Origin: Citroniella saccharovorans
GTDB lineage: Bacteria > Bacillota > Clostridia > Tissierellales > Peptoniphilaceae
DNA: 64,000 nucleotides
Direction of reading: 5' to 3'
Assembly (NCBI RefSeq): GCF_035481615.1
Contig: NZ_JAYKOT010000003.1
Span: 1,389,250 to 1,453,249, forward strand
Part shown: positions 1 through 8,787 of the stretch, in pieces
Layout of the letters: the number at the start of each line of letters is the position of its first letter
How positions within the stretch are numbered: the stretch's first letter is position 1
Made by a program: the position numbers and the translations under genes
The notes under the pieces: model-generated
What the model was told of the DNA's origin: nothing
What the model saw: the letters and a program-made list of their open reading frames with translations, nothing else
Databases searched by the model: none

Positions 1-1562
1 AAATCTCTAACTTCAGCCTTTATTGACTTACTTATAGGATGATTAGAGTTTTGCTCAGCCATGGCAGCTAGTTTTAGAATTTCTTCCCTACTTTCACCTT
101 TTGAAATAACTTCTGTAACTTTAAAATTACCTTTTGTAAGAGTACCAGTCTTGTCAAAAACTAAATGATTAGCCTTGCTTGCACGTTCCAAAACTCCAGA
201 ACCCTTAACCAAAATTCCTTCACTGGAAGACTTTCCAATTCCAGCAAAAAATCCAAGTGGGATTGAAATAACTAATGCGCAAGGGCAAGATGCAACTAAA
301 AATACCAAAGACCTATAGACCCAATCTTTAAATGGAATATCAGTAACTAAAGGCATCAAAAAAGCCATAGCTAGAGCTAAAATTACAACTGTAGGAGTGT
401 AAACCCTAGAGAACTTAGTAATAAATTTTTCCTCTGGTGAGGACTTAGAGCTAGAGTTTTCTATAATATCCAGTATTTTACTTGCCATAGAATCCTCAAA
501 TAAGCTATCTACTTCAAGAGTAACAGGAGAATTTAAATTTATTGTAGCAGAATAAACCATATCGCCCTCAGACAAATTTTTTGGAACACTTTCCCCTGTA
601 ATCATCTTTGTGTCAAATGAAGAATTTCCATTTATAATTTTACCATCAACTGGAACTCTTTCTCCTGGTCTAACTAAAATCTTATCTCCAATATTTAAGT
701 TCTTACTTTCAACCTTCCTTATCTCGCCATCACTTATAAGATTTGCATACTCTTCTCTTAAATCCATAAGGCCTTCAATTTCCTTTCTGGACTTTTCAGT
801 AGCTAAATCTTCTAAAAATTCCCCAATAGCATAGAGAATCATTACAGTTAGTGCTTCCTTATACTCTCCAATAGCAAAAGCTCCAAGACTGGCTATAAGT
901 ATTAAGAAATTTTCATCAAAAACCCTACCTTTTTTTAGATTATTTATTGCATTAATAATAACCTTATGTGAAACTAAAAGATAAGATATAGCAATTGTAG
1001 AATAAAGCATAAGCTTATTTTTAATAATAAAACTTAAGGCAAAAAGTAAAATTGAAATAATTAAATATGCTGACTTAGCCAAATTTGATTCTTCTTTTTC
1101 CTCATCCTCATCCTCATCTTCATCTTTAATGCCAAAATCTACAGAAGAATAGGCTTCAATTTCTTTGAAACAATCGTTAATCTTTCTCATGTCCTTTTCT
1201 TCCAAATCCCTATTAGAATTAATTATAAGTTTTTTCCTAGAAAAATCTACCTTTACAATTAAAAAATCAAAAGATTTATTTATTAGTCTTTCAATCTTCA
1301 TCGCACAATTTGCACAACCTAAATTATTTATATCATACTGATAGCTTTTTCCTAAACTAATTACATCCATAGATGGATAGAATTTTTTAAATAGTGAAGA
1401 AGGGCTTTTTGGATTAAAATCATCCTTTGCATTTATAGAAAGAAAGCCTTCTTCGCCTAGTAGGTCTAGGTCTAAAACCCCCTCCAAACCTTTTAGCTTT
1501 TCTTTAATATCTTCCTCATCATCTTTTTTAAAATTATTTAATCTATACAAATATCTTTTCAT
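1..1562 (-). CDS. Heavy-metal (Zn/Cd-type) translocating P-type ATPase, N-terminal part
   Basis: Membrane pump that exports soft metal ions at the cost of ATP. About 520 codons are present; the gene runs off the window edge, so the nucleotide-binding half and last membrane helices are missing. Seen: an N-terminal heavy-metal-associated domain with GCANC (CxxC), an acidic Asp/Glu-rich linker, several hydrophobic segments, the actuator motif TGES, the membrane metal-binding motif SCPCALV and the phosphorylation motif DKTGT. CPC plus an HMA domain is typical of the CadA/ZntA group, but copper pumps share CPC, so the metal is inferred from the adjacent SmtB-type regulator. The ATG directly follows the regulator's stop codon (TAG ATG), so the two are translationally coupled. 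Confidence 0.93.
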   Translation of the reverse strand, partial: MKRYLYRLNNFKKDDEEDIKEKLKGLEGVLDLDLLGEEGFLSINAKDDFNPKSPSSLFKKFYPSMDVISLGKSYQYDINNLGCANCAMKIERLINKSFDFLIVKVDFSRKKLIINSNRDLEEKDMRKINDCFKEIEAYSSVDFGIKDEDEDEDEEKEESNLAKSAYLIISILLFALSFIIKNKLMLYSTIAISYLLVSHKVIINAINNLKKGRVFDENFLILIASLGAFAIGEYKEALTVMILYAIGEFLEDLATEKSRKEIEGLMDLREEYANLISDGEIRKVESKNLNIGDKILVRPGERVPVDGKIINGNSSFDTKMITGESVPKNLSEGDMVYSATINLNSPVTLEVDSLFEDSMASKILDIIENSSSKSSPEEKFITKFSRVYTPTVVILALAMAFLMPLVTDIPFKDWVYRSLVFLVASCPCALVISIPLGFFAGIGKSSSEGILVKGSGVLERASKANHLVFDKTGTLTKGNFKVTEVISKGESREEILKLAAMAEQNSNHPISKSIKAEVRD

Positions 1563-1910
1563 CTAAACCTCCTTAACATGTTCTAAACCTATACTTAAAA
1601 TATCCCTAATATGATCGTCATCAAGAGAATAAAAAATATTTTTTCCTTCTCTCCTAGCCTTTACAAGCCTTGAAGCCCTAAGGACCCTAAGCTGGTGAGA
1701 AATAGCAGACTGGCTCATACTAAACAAATCAGCAATATCTTGCACGCATAACTCTTTAATAACAAGAGCAAAAAGAATTTTAACCCTAGTAGAATCCGAA
1801 AAATTCTTAAAAAGGTCTGAAATTTCAATTATATCTTCTTCCAAAGGTAATTTATCATTGATCTCTAAAATCTCTTCAGAACTAAAATGATCTATATTAA
1901 CATCAGCCAT
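1563..1910 (-). CDS. ArsR/SmtB-family metal-responsive repressor
   Basis: Winged-helix repressor expected to leave DNA when it binds metal and so derepress the downstream ATPase. The helix-turn-helix is around residues 55-80 of 115 (SMSQSAISHQLR). The C-terminal helix carries an exact DxHx10HxxE pattern, the alpha-5 zinc site of SmtB/CzrA. The alpha-3 stretch reads ELCVQD, so the second cysteine of the CadC-type ELCxC site is missing, favouring zinc sensing through alpha-5. The start is taken at the ATG at 1910 because AGGAGG sits just upstream of it; an in-frame ATG at 1928 would overlap that ribosome binding site. Confidence 0.92.
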   Translation of the reverse strand: MADVNIDHFSSEEILEINDKLPLEEDIIEISDLFKNFSDSTRVKILFALVIKELCVQDIADLFSMSQSAISHQLRVLRASRLVKARREGKNIFYSLDDDHIRDILSIGLEHVKEV

Positions 1911-1925
1911 AATACACCTCCTTCT

Positions 1926-1947
1926 CATATGTTCAACTGTTCATATG
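1926..1947. promoter_or_regulatory. Putative ArsR/SmtB operator
   Basis: Two ATATG/CATAT half sites form an imperfect 22-bp palindrome (CATATGTTCA followed by CTGTTCATATG) directly upstream of the regulator's ribosome binding site. SmtB-family operators are imperfect inverted repeats with ATATGAACA-like halves, so this is the likely autoregulatory site. Confidence 0.6.
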
Positions 1948-2063
1948 TTTATATTAAACTCTTTTTCTAAAAAAGTCAAGCAAAATTTAAGTAATTTTAT
2001 AACTTTTAATTAATTATTTGTTGAAATATAATATAAAACAAATTTTTATTTATATACTTTATC

Positions 2064-2092
2064 TTGATTTCACAAATAAGCTATGTTAAAAT
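2064..2092 (+). promoter_or_regulatory. Promoter of the NADH oxidase gene
   Basis: TTGATT (2064-2069) and TAAAAT (2087-2092) are separated by 17 bases. The gene start at 2160 leaves a leader of about 60 bases. An open frame beginning at 2064 would start inside this promoter, which argues against the longer protein. Confidence 0.55.
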
Positions 2093-2159
2093 GAAAGTAT
2101 GTAAATCATACTCTTTTACTAGGGTAATTTTACAAAAATATTATTATTCGGAGGATGTC

Positions 2160-3506
2160 ATGACAAAAATTATTTTAATTGGAGCAAACCATGCAGGCAC
2201 AGCAGCTGCAAATACAATTTTAGACAACTTTAAAGACGTAGAGCTTACAATCTATGATAGAAATAACAACATTTCCTTCCTAGGATGCGGTATGGCACTT
2301 TGGATTGGAAATCAAATTTCTACTTCCGACGGATTATTCTATTGTAGCAAGGACGTATTTGAACAAAAAGGCGCTAAGGTAAATATGGAATCTGAAGTTT
2401 TATCAGTAGATGAAAAAAACAAAAAGATAAAAGTTAGATTAAAAGATGGAAGCGAAATTGAAGATACTTACGATAAACTAATCCTTGCAACCGGATCAAG
2501 ACCTAGATCAAACAATACCCCAGGAGAAGATTTAGAAAATGTAGATGTAGCTAAACTTTTCCAAGATGCTCAGAAAGTTAAGGCTACTGCACTTAAAGAT
2601 GAAATTAAAAATGTTGTTGTAGTAGGTTCAGGTTATATAGGAGTTGAACTTGCTGAAGCTTTCCAAAGAATTGGAAAAGAAGTAACCCTAGTTACTAGAG
2701 ATGAAAAAATATTAGAAAATTATTTTGATAGAGAAATTTCAAAAGACCTTCAAGATTCTATGACTGAAAATGGAATAAAGTTAGTATTTGGTGAAGATGT
2801 TGTAGAATTTAAGGGTGAAGGCGGAAAAGTTAAATCTGTTCTTACAAATAAATCTGAATATAAAGCAGAACTAGTTATAAACTCAATTGGATTTGTTCCA
2901 AATGTATTTTTAGCTGAATCTTTAAAAAAACATGAAAGAAGTGGAGCTTACCTAGTTGACAAAACATTTAAGACATCAAACGATGATATATATGCTATAG
3001 GCGACTGCGCAACAATTTATTATAAGCCAACTGAATCAAATGAATATGTTGCCCTTGCAACAAATGCTGTTCGTTCAGGAATTGTAGCAGCTTTAAATGC
3101 CTGCGGTCTAAAATTAGAAACCCCAGGAGTTCAAGGTTCTTCAGGAATGCAAGTTTATGGACACAAAATTGTAATGACAGGTCTATCCTTAGACTTTGCT
3201 AAAAAATATGGAATAGACGCCGAAGTAGCTGATTTTGAAGATCTACAAAAACCAGAATTTATGGAAAATGTTGAAAATGATAAAGTTAAGATTAGAATAG
3301 TTTATAGAAAAGATGATAGAAGAATAATAGGTGCACAAATGGCATCAACTTATGATATGTCAATGGGAATCCACATGTTTAGTTTAGCTATACAAAAAGA
3401 TGTTACAATAGACGAACTTGCCCTTACAGACATCTTCTTTATGCCTCACTACAATAAGCCATATAACTATATTACAATGGCAGCTCTAGGAGCAGTTTTA
3501 AAATAA
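2160..3506 (+). CDS. nox: NADH oxidase (water-forming, FAD- and cysteine-dependent)
   Basis: Flavoprotein of the pyridine nucleotide-disulfide oxidoreductase family that reduces O2 to water with NADH, used by anaerobes for oxygen removal and NAD+ regeneration. 448 residues, the usual length. Seen: the N-terminal FAD-binding IIGANHAG-type motif (GxNHxGxxxA), the redox-active cysteine at residue 43 in FLGCGMALWIG, a second dinucleotide-binding motif VVGSGYIGVELAEA for NADH, and the FAD motif YAIGDCA. The start at 2160 is chosen because GGAGG lies seven bases upstream. Coenzyme A disulfide reductases are close relatives, but the GCGMALW context is oxidase-like. The gene is transcribed alone. Confidence 0.92.
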   Translation: MTKIILIGANHAGTAAANTILDNFKDVELTIYDRNNNISFLGCGMALWIGNQISTSDGLFYCSKDVFEQKGAKVNMESEVLSVDEKNKKIKVRLKDGSEIEDTYDKLILATGSRPRSNNTPGEDLENVDVAKLFQDAQKVKATALKDEIKNVVVVGSGYIGVELAEAFQRIGKEVTLVTRDEKILENYFDREISKDLQDSMTENGIKLVFGEDVVEFKGEGGKVKSVLTNKSEYKAELVINSIGFVPNVFLAESLKKHERSGAYLVDKTFKTSNDDIYAIGDCATIYYKPTESNEYVALATNAVRSGIVAALNACGLKLETPGVQGSSGMQVYGHKIVMTGLSLDFAKKYGIDAEVADFEDLQKPEFMENVENDKVKIRIVYRKDDRRIIGAQMASTYDMSMGIHMFSLAIQKDVTIDELALTDIFFMPHYNKPYNYITMAALGAVLK

Positions 3507-3522
3507 ATTAATTATAATTTTT

Positions 3523-3587
3523 AAAGCCAGATTATTTTACTTTAGGCCCCAAAATTATTGAGCTTAAGCTTAATTTCTGGCTTTTTT
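3523..3587 (+). terminator. Terminator of nox
   Basis: The outer stem AAAGCCAGA (3523-3531) pairs with TCTGGCTTT (3576-3584) and is followed by a T run. A small AAGCTTAAGCTT palindrome lies in the loop. Confidence 0.65.
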
Positions 3588-3662
3588 AATTTGTACAAAT
3601 AAAAAAATCTATTTTATTTTACTTTTCTAGACTTAGCATTCTATTTTTATTAGATTACTTAC

Positions 3663-3693
3663 AAAAAAAGAGAATGAAAAAAATCATTCCCTT
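3663..3693 (-). terminator. Terminator of the pst-pho operon
   Basis: Read on the minus strand: GGGAATGA, a T6 loop, TCATTCTC and then a T7 run, about 30 bases after the phoR stop codon. Confidence 0.75.
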
Positions 3694-3722
3694 AAATTCA
3701 AATTTTTTAAACTATTTTCAGA

Positions 3723-4928
3723 TTACTGAACAAACTTAGGTAATTCAACTATAAAAGTTGATCCCTTACCAATCTCACTTTTTAAATCTATTGATCCATT
3801 GTGGTTAAGAACTATATATTTTACAAGCGAAAGTCCAAGCCCCGTTCCCATAGTCCCATTGCTTGACCTATTCACCATATAAAATCTTTCAAAAATTCTT
3901 CTCTGATCTTCTTTTTTAATTCCAATACCAGTATCTGCTACAGATAAAGTAACACTTCTTTCCTTATTTTTTACCTTAACATATACACTGCCGCCCTTTA
4001 GATTATACTTTATAGCATTTGAAATTAAATTTGTAGCAAGTTCATACATCATTTTTCTATCTGCATTTAATAAAGCTTTTTCGCCTTCAAAGCTTAAATT
4101 AATCTCCTCAATCTTTGCATAGTGGATCATATCTTCCGTTACCTCTTCTGCAACTTCAGAAAGATCTAGCTCTTCTTTTTTCATCTTATCCTTATATCCA
4201 GAGTCATACTTAGAAAGCTGAAGTATCTCATTAATCATTTGAAGAAGTCTATTGCCCTCAGATAAAATAATATTTGAAAATTTTTCTACATCCCCATCCT
4301 TAACTAGTCCGCTTGCAATCATCTCAGCATAACCGTTGATACTTGTAAGAGGCGTCTTTAATTCATGGGTTACATTAGCAGTAAATTCTCTCCTGCTTTT
4401 TTCTGCTTCAATAAGTTTTTTTAAAGTATTTTCTAAAGTTTTTTTCTTGTCCCCATCATAAACACTAGTTAACTTATCAAAAACCTTATCTGGATCTGCC
4501 ACCTTGCTATCTCCAGATAAAATTCCTTCAATAAGTGTGTTCATATTTTCTATTGGTTCTAATACGGTTCTAAGTCTTTTTTTCCTTAATCTTTCTTCAA
4601 TTATAAGTAAAAAAGATAATAATATAAGATTTGAAAAAATAAGGTAAATAATAAAACTTGAGAACATTTCTATATCAGGATATATATAATACTCTTCTCC
4701 ACTTTTTGACCTTATTGTTTGAATGGGATTTTGATTAGGTTTTTTACTTATAATATAAGAAGAAAGATGAATTTCTTCATCTTCTATCTCTATTTTCCCA
4801 CTTAATGAATTTATATTTTCTTCACTTGGCAAAAAATAAAATTTACTAATAAATATATTTGCTAATGATAAAGCTATAAAAAAAATAATTATAAAAAAAG
4901 TGGAAAGTCTATTTAACTTATTTTTCAT
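3723..4928 (-). CDS. phoR: Sensor histidine kinase of the phosphate regulon (PhoR-like)
   Basis: Membrane sensor kinase, 401 residues. Two hydrophobic helices (about residues 10-30 and 88-110) flank a short extracytoplasmic loop, followed by a linker and the kinase core. The H-box is VTHELKTPL with the phospho-accepting histidine at residue 188; the N-box NLISNAIKYN and the G-boxes DTGIGI and GTGLGLSLV are present. There is no clear PAS domain, unlike longer PhoR proteins. Its start codon shares one base with the response regulator stop (TAATG). Last gene of the phosphate operon, so phosphate is the expected signal; the exact ligand is inference. Confidence 0.9.
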   Translation of the reverse strand: MKNKLNRLSTFFIIIFFIALSLANIFISKFYFLPSEENINSLSGKIEIEDEEIHLSSYIISKKPNQNPIQTIRSKSGEEYYIYPDIEMFSSFIIYLIFSNLILLSFLLIIEERLRKKRLRTVLEPIENMNTLIEGILSGDSKVADPDKVFDKLTSVYDGDKKKTLENTLKKLIEAEKSRREFTANVTHELKTPLTSINGYAEMIASGLVKDGDVEKFSNIILSEGNRLLQMINEILQLSKYDSGYKDKMKKEELDLSEVAEEVTEDMIHYAKIEEINLSFEGEKALLNADRKMMYELATNLISNAIKYNLKGGSVYVKVKNKERSVTLSVADTGIGIKKEDQRRIFERFYMVNRSSNGTMGTGLGLSLVKYIVLNHNGSIDLKSEIGKGSTFIVELPKFVQ

Positions 4929-5614
4929 TATTCACCTAATTTGTAGCCGACATTTCTAACAGTAACAATATATTCTCCAGCCTCACCAAGCTTTTGCCTA
5001 AGAGTTCTTATATGAACATCTACCGTCCTAGATTCTCCTTGATAATCAAATCCCCAAACTCCAGTCATAATTTTATCCCTTGAAAGAACTATTCCCTGGT
5101 TATTAAGTAAAAAGGTTAAAAGCTCAAACTCTTTGAAAGTGAGTTCTACTCCATTTCCATCAACTTCAACTGTTCTTTTACTAGGATCTATTTTAAGTTT
5201 TTTATATGAAGATGCCCCTTCTGGCGTTTCATCTTTTCCAACCCTTCTTAAAACAGCTTTTATTCTTGAAATAAGTTCTAGAACTCCAAAAGGCTTAGTT
5301 ATATAATCATCAGCCCCCATATCAAGCCCCTTAACCTTATCATACTCAGCTGTCTTTGCAGTAAGCATTATAACAGGAATATCTTCAAGGCTAGAATCAT
5401 GCCTTATTTTATCTAAAATATCATAGCCTGAATCTTCCCCTAGCATTATATCGAGTAAAAAAAGGGAAGGTTTTTCTTTTTCCAAAGCTAAATATAAACT
5501 TTTAGAAGAAGAAAAGCCCTTAGCTGAATATCCACTAGTATCCAGAGCATAGCAAATTAACTCTCTTATATTATCATCGTCTTCTACTACAAATATCTTA
5601 TCCAAATATGTCAC
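4928..5614 (-). CDS. phoP: OmpR/PhoB-family response regulator (PhoP-like)
   Basis: Two-domain transcription factor. The receiver domain (about residues 5-120) has the acidic pocket EDDD and phospho-acceptor Asp55 in LLDIMLGE, the conserved Thr in MLTAKT and Lys in ITKPF. The C-terminal winged helix (about 135-228) carries the typical RTVDVHIRTLRQKLG recognition helix. It should bind the Pho boxes upstream of pstS when phosphorylated by the adjacent kinase. The start is uncertain: GTG at 5614 or TTG at 5605, the latter better spaced from AGGATG at the phoU stop. Confidence 0.92.
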   Translation of the reverse strand: MTYLDKIFVVEDDDNIRELICYALDTSGYSAKGFSSSKSLYLALEKEKPSLFLLDIMLGEDSGYDILDKIRHDSSLEDIPVIMLTAKTAEYDKVKGLDMGADDYITKPFGVLELISRIKAVLRRVGKDETPEGASSYKKLKIDPSKRTVEVDGNGVELTFKEFELLTFLLNNQGIVLSRDKIMTGVWGFDYQGESRTVDVHIRTLRQKLGEAGEYIVTVRNVGYKLGE

Positions 5615-5617
5615 ATC

Positions 5618-6277
5618 CTATAAATTTTTTTTGTAGATATGTTCACCCTCTATTGAATAATATACCCAATCCGCTATATTTACAGCATGGTCTGCAATTC
5701 TTTCAAAATATTTAGCAATCATTATAACATCTATTATTAGTTCTTTGTCTATTTCTTCATTGTTAAAAAAATCCTTCACTTTATCTTTAACTTTTGAAAA
5801 ATAATCATCAACATAATCATCAGATTTTATAATATCTTCAACAAGGCTAGTGTCACCACTTTTTCTACATTCGATAGCCCTAGTTACAATCTTTTCCGTT
5901 TCCTCTCCCAAAGAAATAAGATCATCAAATATTTTAAAACTTCCCCCAAGATTAATTCTTCTTTCCACAATTTCTGAAATATCGATAGTTTGTCTACCGA
6001 TTCTTCTCATATCAGTTACCATTTTTAAAGAAGAAGAAATATATCTTAGGTCTTTAGCTACAGGCTGCTCTTTCATAATAAGTTTTATTGACCTGCCTTC
6101 AACAACAGAATCATATACATAAATATCAGATTCATATTGTAGACAAGCTTTTGCATCGTTTAAGCTATCTAAGCTTATAGCTTTATTTGAATACTCAATA
6201 CACTTACTTAAAATTTCTCCAAATTCACTCAAACTATTATCTAACTTTTGTAATTGTTTTTCAAAATTATCTCTCAT
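5618..6277 (-). CDS. phoU: Phosphate-specific transport accessory protein PhoU
   Basis: All-helical regulator that couples the Pst transporter to PhoR signalling and limits phosphate uptake. 219 residues, standard length, made of two repeated three-helix bundles with the usual DLRYISSSLKMVTDMRRIG signature in the first bundle and a matching IAKYFERIADHAVNIADW segment in the second. It lies between pstB and the two-component genes, only a few bases before phoP, as is common in Clostridia-type pst operons. Confidence 0.93.
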   Translation of the reverse strand: MRDNFEKQLQKLDNSLSEFGEILSKCIEYSNKAISLDSLNDAKACLQYESDIYVYDSVVEGRSIKLIMKEQPVAKDLRYISSSLKMVTDMRRIGRQTIDISEIVERRINLGGSFKIFDDLISLGEETEKIVTRAIECRKSGDTSLVEDIIKSDDYVDDYFSKVKDKVKDFFNNEEIDKELIIDVIMIAKYFERIADHAVNIADWVYYSIEGEHIYKKNL

Positions 6278-6291
6278 ATTATTGGCTCCTT

Positions 6292-7041
6292 TTAACCGAA
6301 TCTTCCAGTTATATACCTTTCTGTTCTTTCATCTTCTGGATTTGAGAATAAATCATCTGTTTTTTTATATTCTACTAGATCTCCTAAAAGGAAAAAGCCT
6401 GTTTTATCTGAAATTCTTGTAGCTTGCTGCATATTGTGGGTTACTATAACAATAGTATACTTCTTTTTAAGTTCAAATAAAAGGTCCTCGATTTTAGATG
6501 TAGATATTGGGTCTAAAGCTGATGTAGGTTCATCAAGTAGAATAACTTCAGGGTCAACAGCAAGTGCTCTTGCTATACAAATTCTCTGCTGCTGTCCTCC
6601 GGAAACCTGAATAGCATTTTTCTTTAGGTCATCCTTAACTTCATCCCAAATTGCTGCATTTTTTAAAGATCTTTCAACAACTTCATCTAGTTCCTTACCC
6701 TTTTTCATTCCATGAGTTCTAGGTCCGTATGCAATATTATCATAAATTGACATAGGAAATGGATTTGGCTTTTGAAAAACCATTCCCACTCTTTTTCTTA
6801 GAGCATACTGATCAATATCTTTCCAGATTTCTTTATTATCTAAGAAGATTTCCCCTTCTTTTCTATATCCTTCAACTAAATCATTCATCCTATTGATAGC
6901 TCTTAAAAGAGTTGACTTTCCGCATCCAGAAGGACCGATAAATGCAGTTATTTCGTTTTCTTCAATATTCATATTTACATTTTTTATAGCCTTAAAATCA
7001 CCATAATATGAATTGAAATTTTTTATTTCTATCTTACTCAT
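6292..7041 (-). CDS. pstB: Phosphate ABC transporter ATP-binding protein PstB
   Basis: ATPase subunit of the high-affinity phosphate importer. Seen: Walker A GPSGCGKST, signature VSGGQQQR, Walker B VILLDEPTSALD, H-loop VTHN. About 249 residues, the family length. The start is set at the ATG at 7041 (MSKIEIKNF), because the upstream pstA reading frame supplies the ribosome binding site AAGGAAGG; the longer open frame from 7071 would add ten untypical residues. pstB overlaps the end of pstA by eight bases, implying coupled translation. Confidence 0.95.
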   Translation of the reverse strand: MSKIEIKNFNSYYGDFKAIKNVNMNIEENEITAFIGPSGCGKSTLLRAINRMNDLVEGYRKEGEIFLDNKEIWKDIDQYALRKRVGMVFQKPNPFPMSIYDNIAYGPRTHGMKKGKELDEVVERSLKNAAIWDEVKDDLKKNAIQVSGGQQQRICIARALAVDPEVILLDEPTSALDPISTSKIEDLLFELKKKYTIVIVTHNMQQATRISDKTGFFLLGDLVEYKKTDDLFSNPEDERTERYITGRFG

Positions 7042-7861
7042 TAATTCCTTCCTTTCCAATTCTACCAGCAAGTCTAGTAGATATGAAATTAATAGTCAAA
7101 ACTAAAATTAATAAAACAACACCAGCCGCATAAGCCTCTTTCCTATGACGAGCTTCTCCAGATAAAATATACATATGAACTGCAAGAGTTCTAGCTGGAG
7201 ATAGTAAATTTTTAGGAATCGTTGGATTTGCACCAGCTGTATATAAAAGGGCAGCAGTCTCTCCCACAATTCTTCCTACAGATAAGACAATACCTGCCAA
7301 AATACCAGGCATAGCTGGAGGAATTACAACCTTAAAAATAGTTCTTAAATTCATTGCCCCAAGCCCAAAACTTGCTTCCCTTAAAGAATTTGGAACAGAC
7401 TTTAGAGCTTCTTCAGTCGCAGCAATTATAAGTGGTAAAATCATAATTGAAAGAGTAAATGCTCCTGCTAGCAAAGAATATTTCCAGCCCAAAAAAGTTA
7501 CGAAAAATATTGACCCAAAAAGTCCATACACTATAGAAGGGATTCCGGCTAGAGTTTGAGTAGTAAGTCTTACCGGTTTAATTAATGGATTGTCTTTTTT
7601 GGCATATTCATTTAAGTAAACAGAAGTAAGTATTCCTATTGGCCCTGCAATTAATAATGCAATTACAACCATCAAAATAGTATTTATAATAGCTGGTAGC
7701 ATGGAAAGATTTTCTGATGAATATTTAATAGAAAACATATCTAGTTTTAAATTTGGAATTCCCTTAATAACAACATCTATTATCACCATAAATAAGATTA
7801 AAAATGTTAAAAATGCAGCTATATTTACTAAAATTTTAAAAATTCTACTCTTTTTTTCCAT
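7034..7861 (-). CDS. pstA: Phosphate ABC transporter permease PstA
   Basis: Integral membrane subunit, 275 residues with about six hydrophobic helices. The cytoplasmic coupling segment reads EALKSVPNSLREASFGLGA, the EAA-type loop that docks onto PstB, and LAGIPSIVYGLFG is the typical PstA/PstC motif. It is co-transcribed with pstC (adjacent) and pstB (overlapping). Confidence 0.94.
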   Translation of the reverse strand: MEKKSRIFKILVNIAAFLTFLILFMVIIDVVIKGIPNLKLDMFSIKYSSENLSMLPAIINTILMVVIALLIAGPIGILTSVYLNEYAKKDNPLIKPVRLTTQTLAGIPSIVYGLFGSIFFVTFLGWKYSLLAGAFTLSIMILPLIIAATEEALKSVPNSLREASFGLGAMNLRTIFKVVIPPAMPGILAGIVLSVGRIVGETAALLYTAGANPTIPKNLLSPARTLAVHMYILSGEARHRKEAYAAGVVLLILVLTINFISTRLAGRIGKEGINE

Positions 7862-8784
7862 CAGTACCTTTCTCCTTTATTAACTAAGTTAAAGCAAAGA
7901 TTAATAATGAGTATAAAAACAAATAACACAGCTCCAGTTGCAATCAAAGCTTCCAAATGTAGTCCCGCTGCATAATTCATCTCTGTAACTACATTCATAG
8001 TCATAGTTCTAACTCCATCGAAAATCCCCTTAGGAATTCTTGGCTGATTACCTGCAACCATAATAACAGCCATAGTTTCTCCAATACTCCTACCTATTCC
8101 AAGAATTATAGAGGAGAATATACCACTTTTAGCCGCAGGAACAACAACTTCAAAAACAGCTTTTTCGTGACTTACTCCAAGAGCTAAAGCTCCTCTGTAA
8201 AAAGATTTTGGAACAGCAGTTATCGCACTTTCAGAAAGATTAATGATAGTTGGAAGAATCATAATCCCAAGTAGTATTGATGCTGTAAATATATTCATTC
8301 CATTTCCAAAGTTTAAGCTTCTAAAAAATGGCACAAGTACCATTAGGGCAAAATACCCAAACACAATAGAAGGAATTCCTGCCATTAAATTTAAGGCTGT
8401 TTTTAACGGTTTATAAAGTTTTTTTGGACAAAAGTAAGACATAAAAATAGCTGTTAGAACTCCGATTGGAACTCCAATAATGACCGATCCCAAGGTTACA
8501 TAAATACTTCCTAATATCATCGGTAATATTCCAAATTCTGGAGGATTGTTGGTTGGTTTCCAAGTTTTACCGAATAGAAAATTAAAAGGTCCTATTTTAA
8601 TAATTGCGGGTACACCTCTAAAAAAGATGAACCCGCAAATTAATATAACTGATAATATCGAAACTACAGTTAATATTAGGAAAAGTATTTCAAAGAATCG
8701 TTCGATCATCTTTTTTCTATTTAATAAGTCTTGTTCATTTTTATTAATAGCTTTGTTTTGGGTCGAACTATTCACTTCTACCAT
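7861..8784 (-). CDS. pstC: Phosphate ABC transporter permease PstC
   Basis: Second membrane subunit of the importer, 307 residues with about six helices and an N-terminal cytoplasmic tail. Seen: LMAGIPSIVFGYFAL and the coupling loop ITAVPKSFYRGALALGVS, plus GRSIGETMAVIMVAGN typical of PstC. Two starts are possible: ATG at 8784, whose GGAG is directly adjacent, or a GTG at 8772 better spaced from that GGAG. Confidence 0.93.
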   Translation of the reverse strand: MVEVNSSTQNKAINKNEQDLLNRKKMIERFFEILFLILTVVSILSVILICGFIFFRGVPAIIKIGPFNFLFGKTWKPTNNPPEFGILPMILGSIYVTLGSVIIGVPIGVLTAIFMSYFCPKKLYKPLKTALNLMAGIPSIVFGYFALMVLVPFFRSLNFGNGMNIFTASILLGIMILPTIINLSESAITAVPKSFYRGALALGVSHEKAVFEVVVPAAKSGIFSSIILGIGRSIGETMAVIMVAGNQPRIPKGIFDGVRTMTMNVVTEMNYAAGLHLEALIATGAVLFVFILIINLCFNLVNKGERY

Positions 8785-8787
8785 CTC

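Noticed and set aside
2064..2159. N-terminal extension of the NADH oxidase from 2064
   Set aside because: It would begin within the promoter -35 element; GGAGG and family length support the ATG at 2160.
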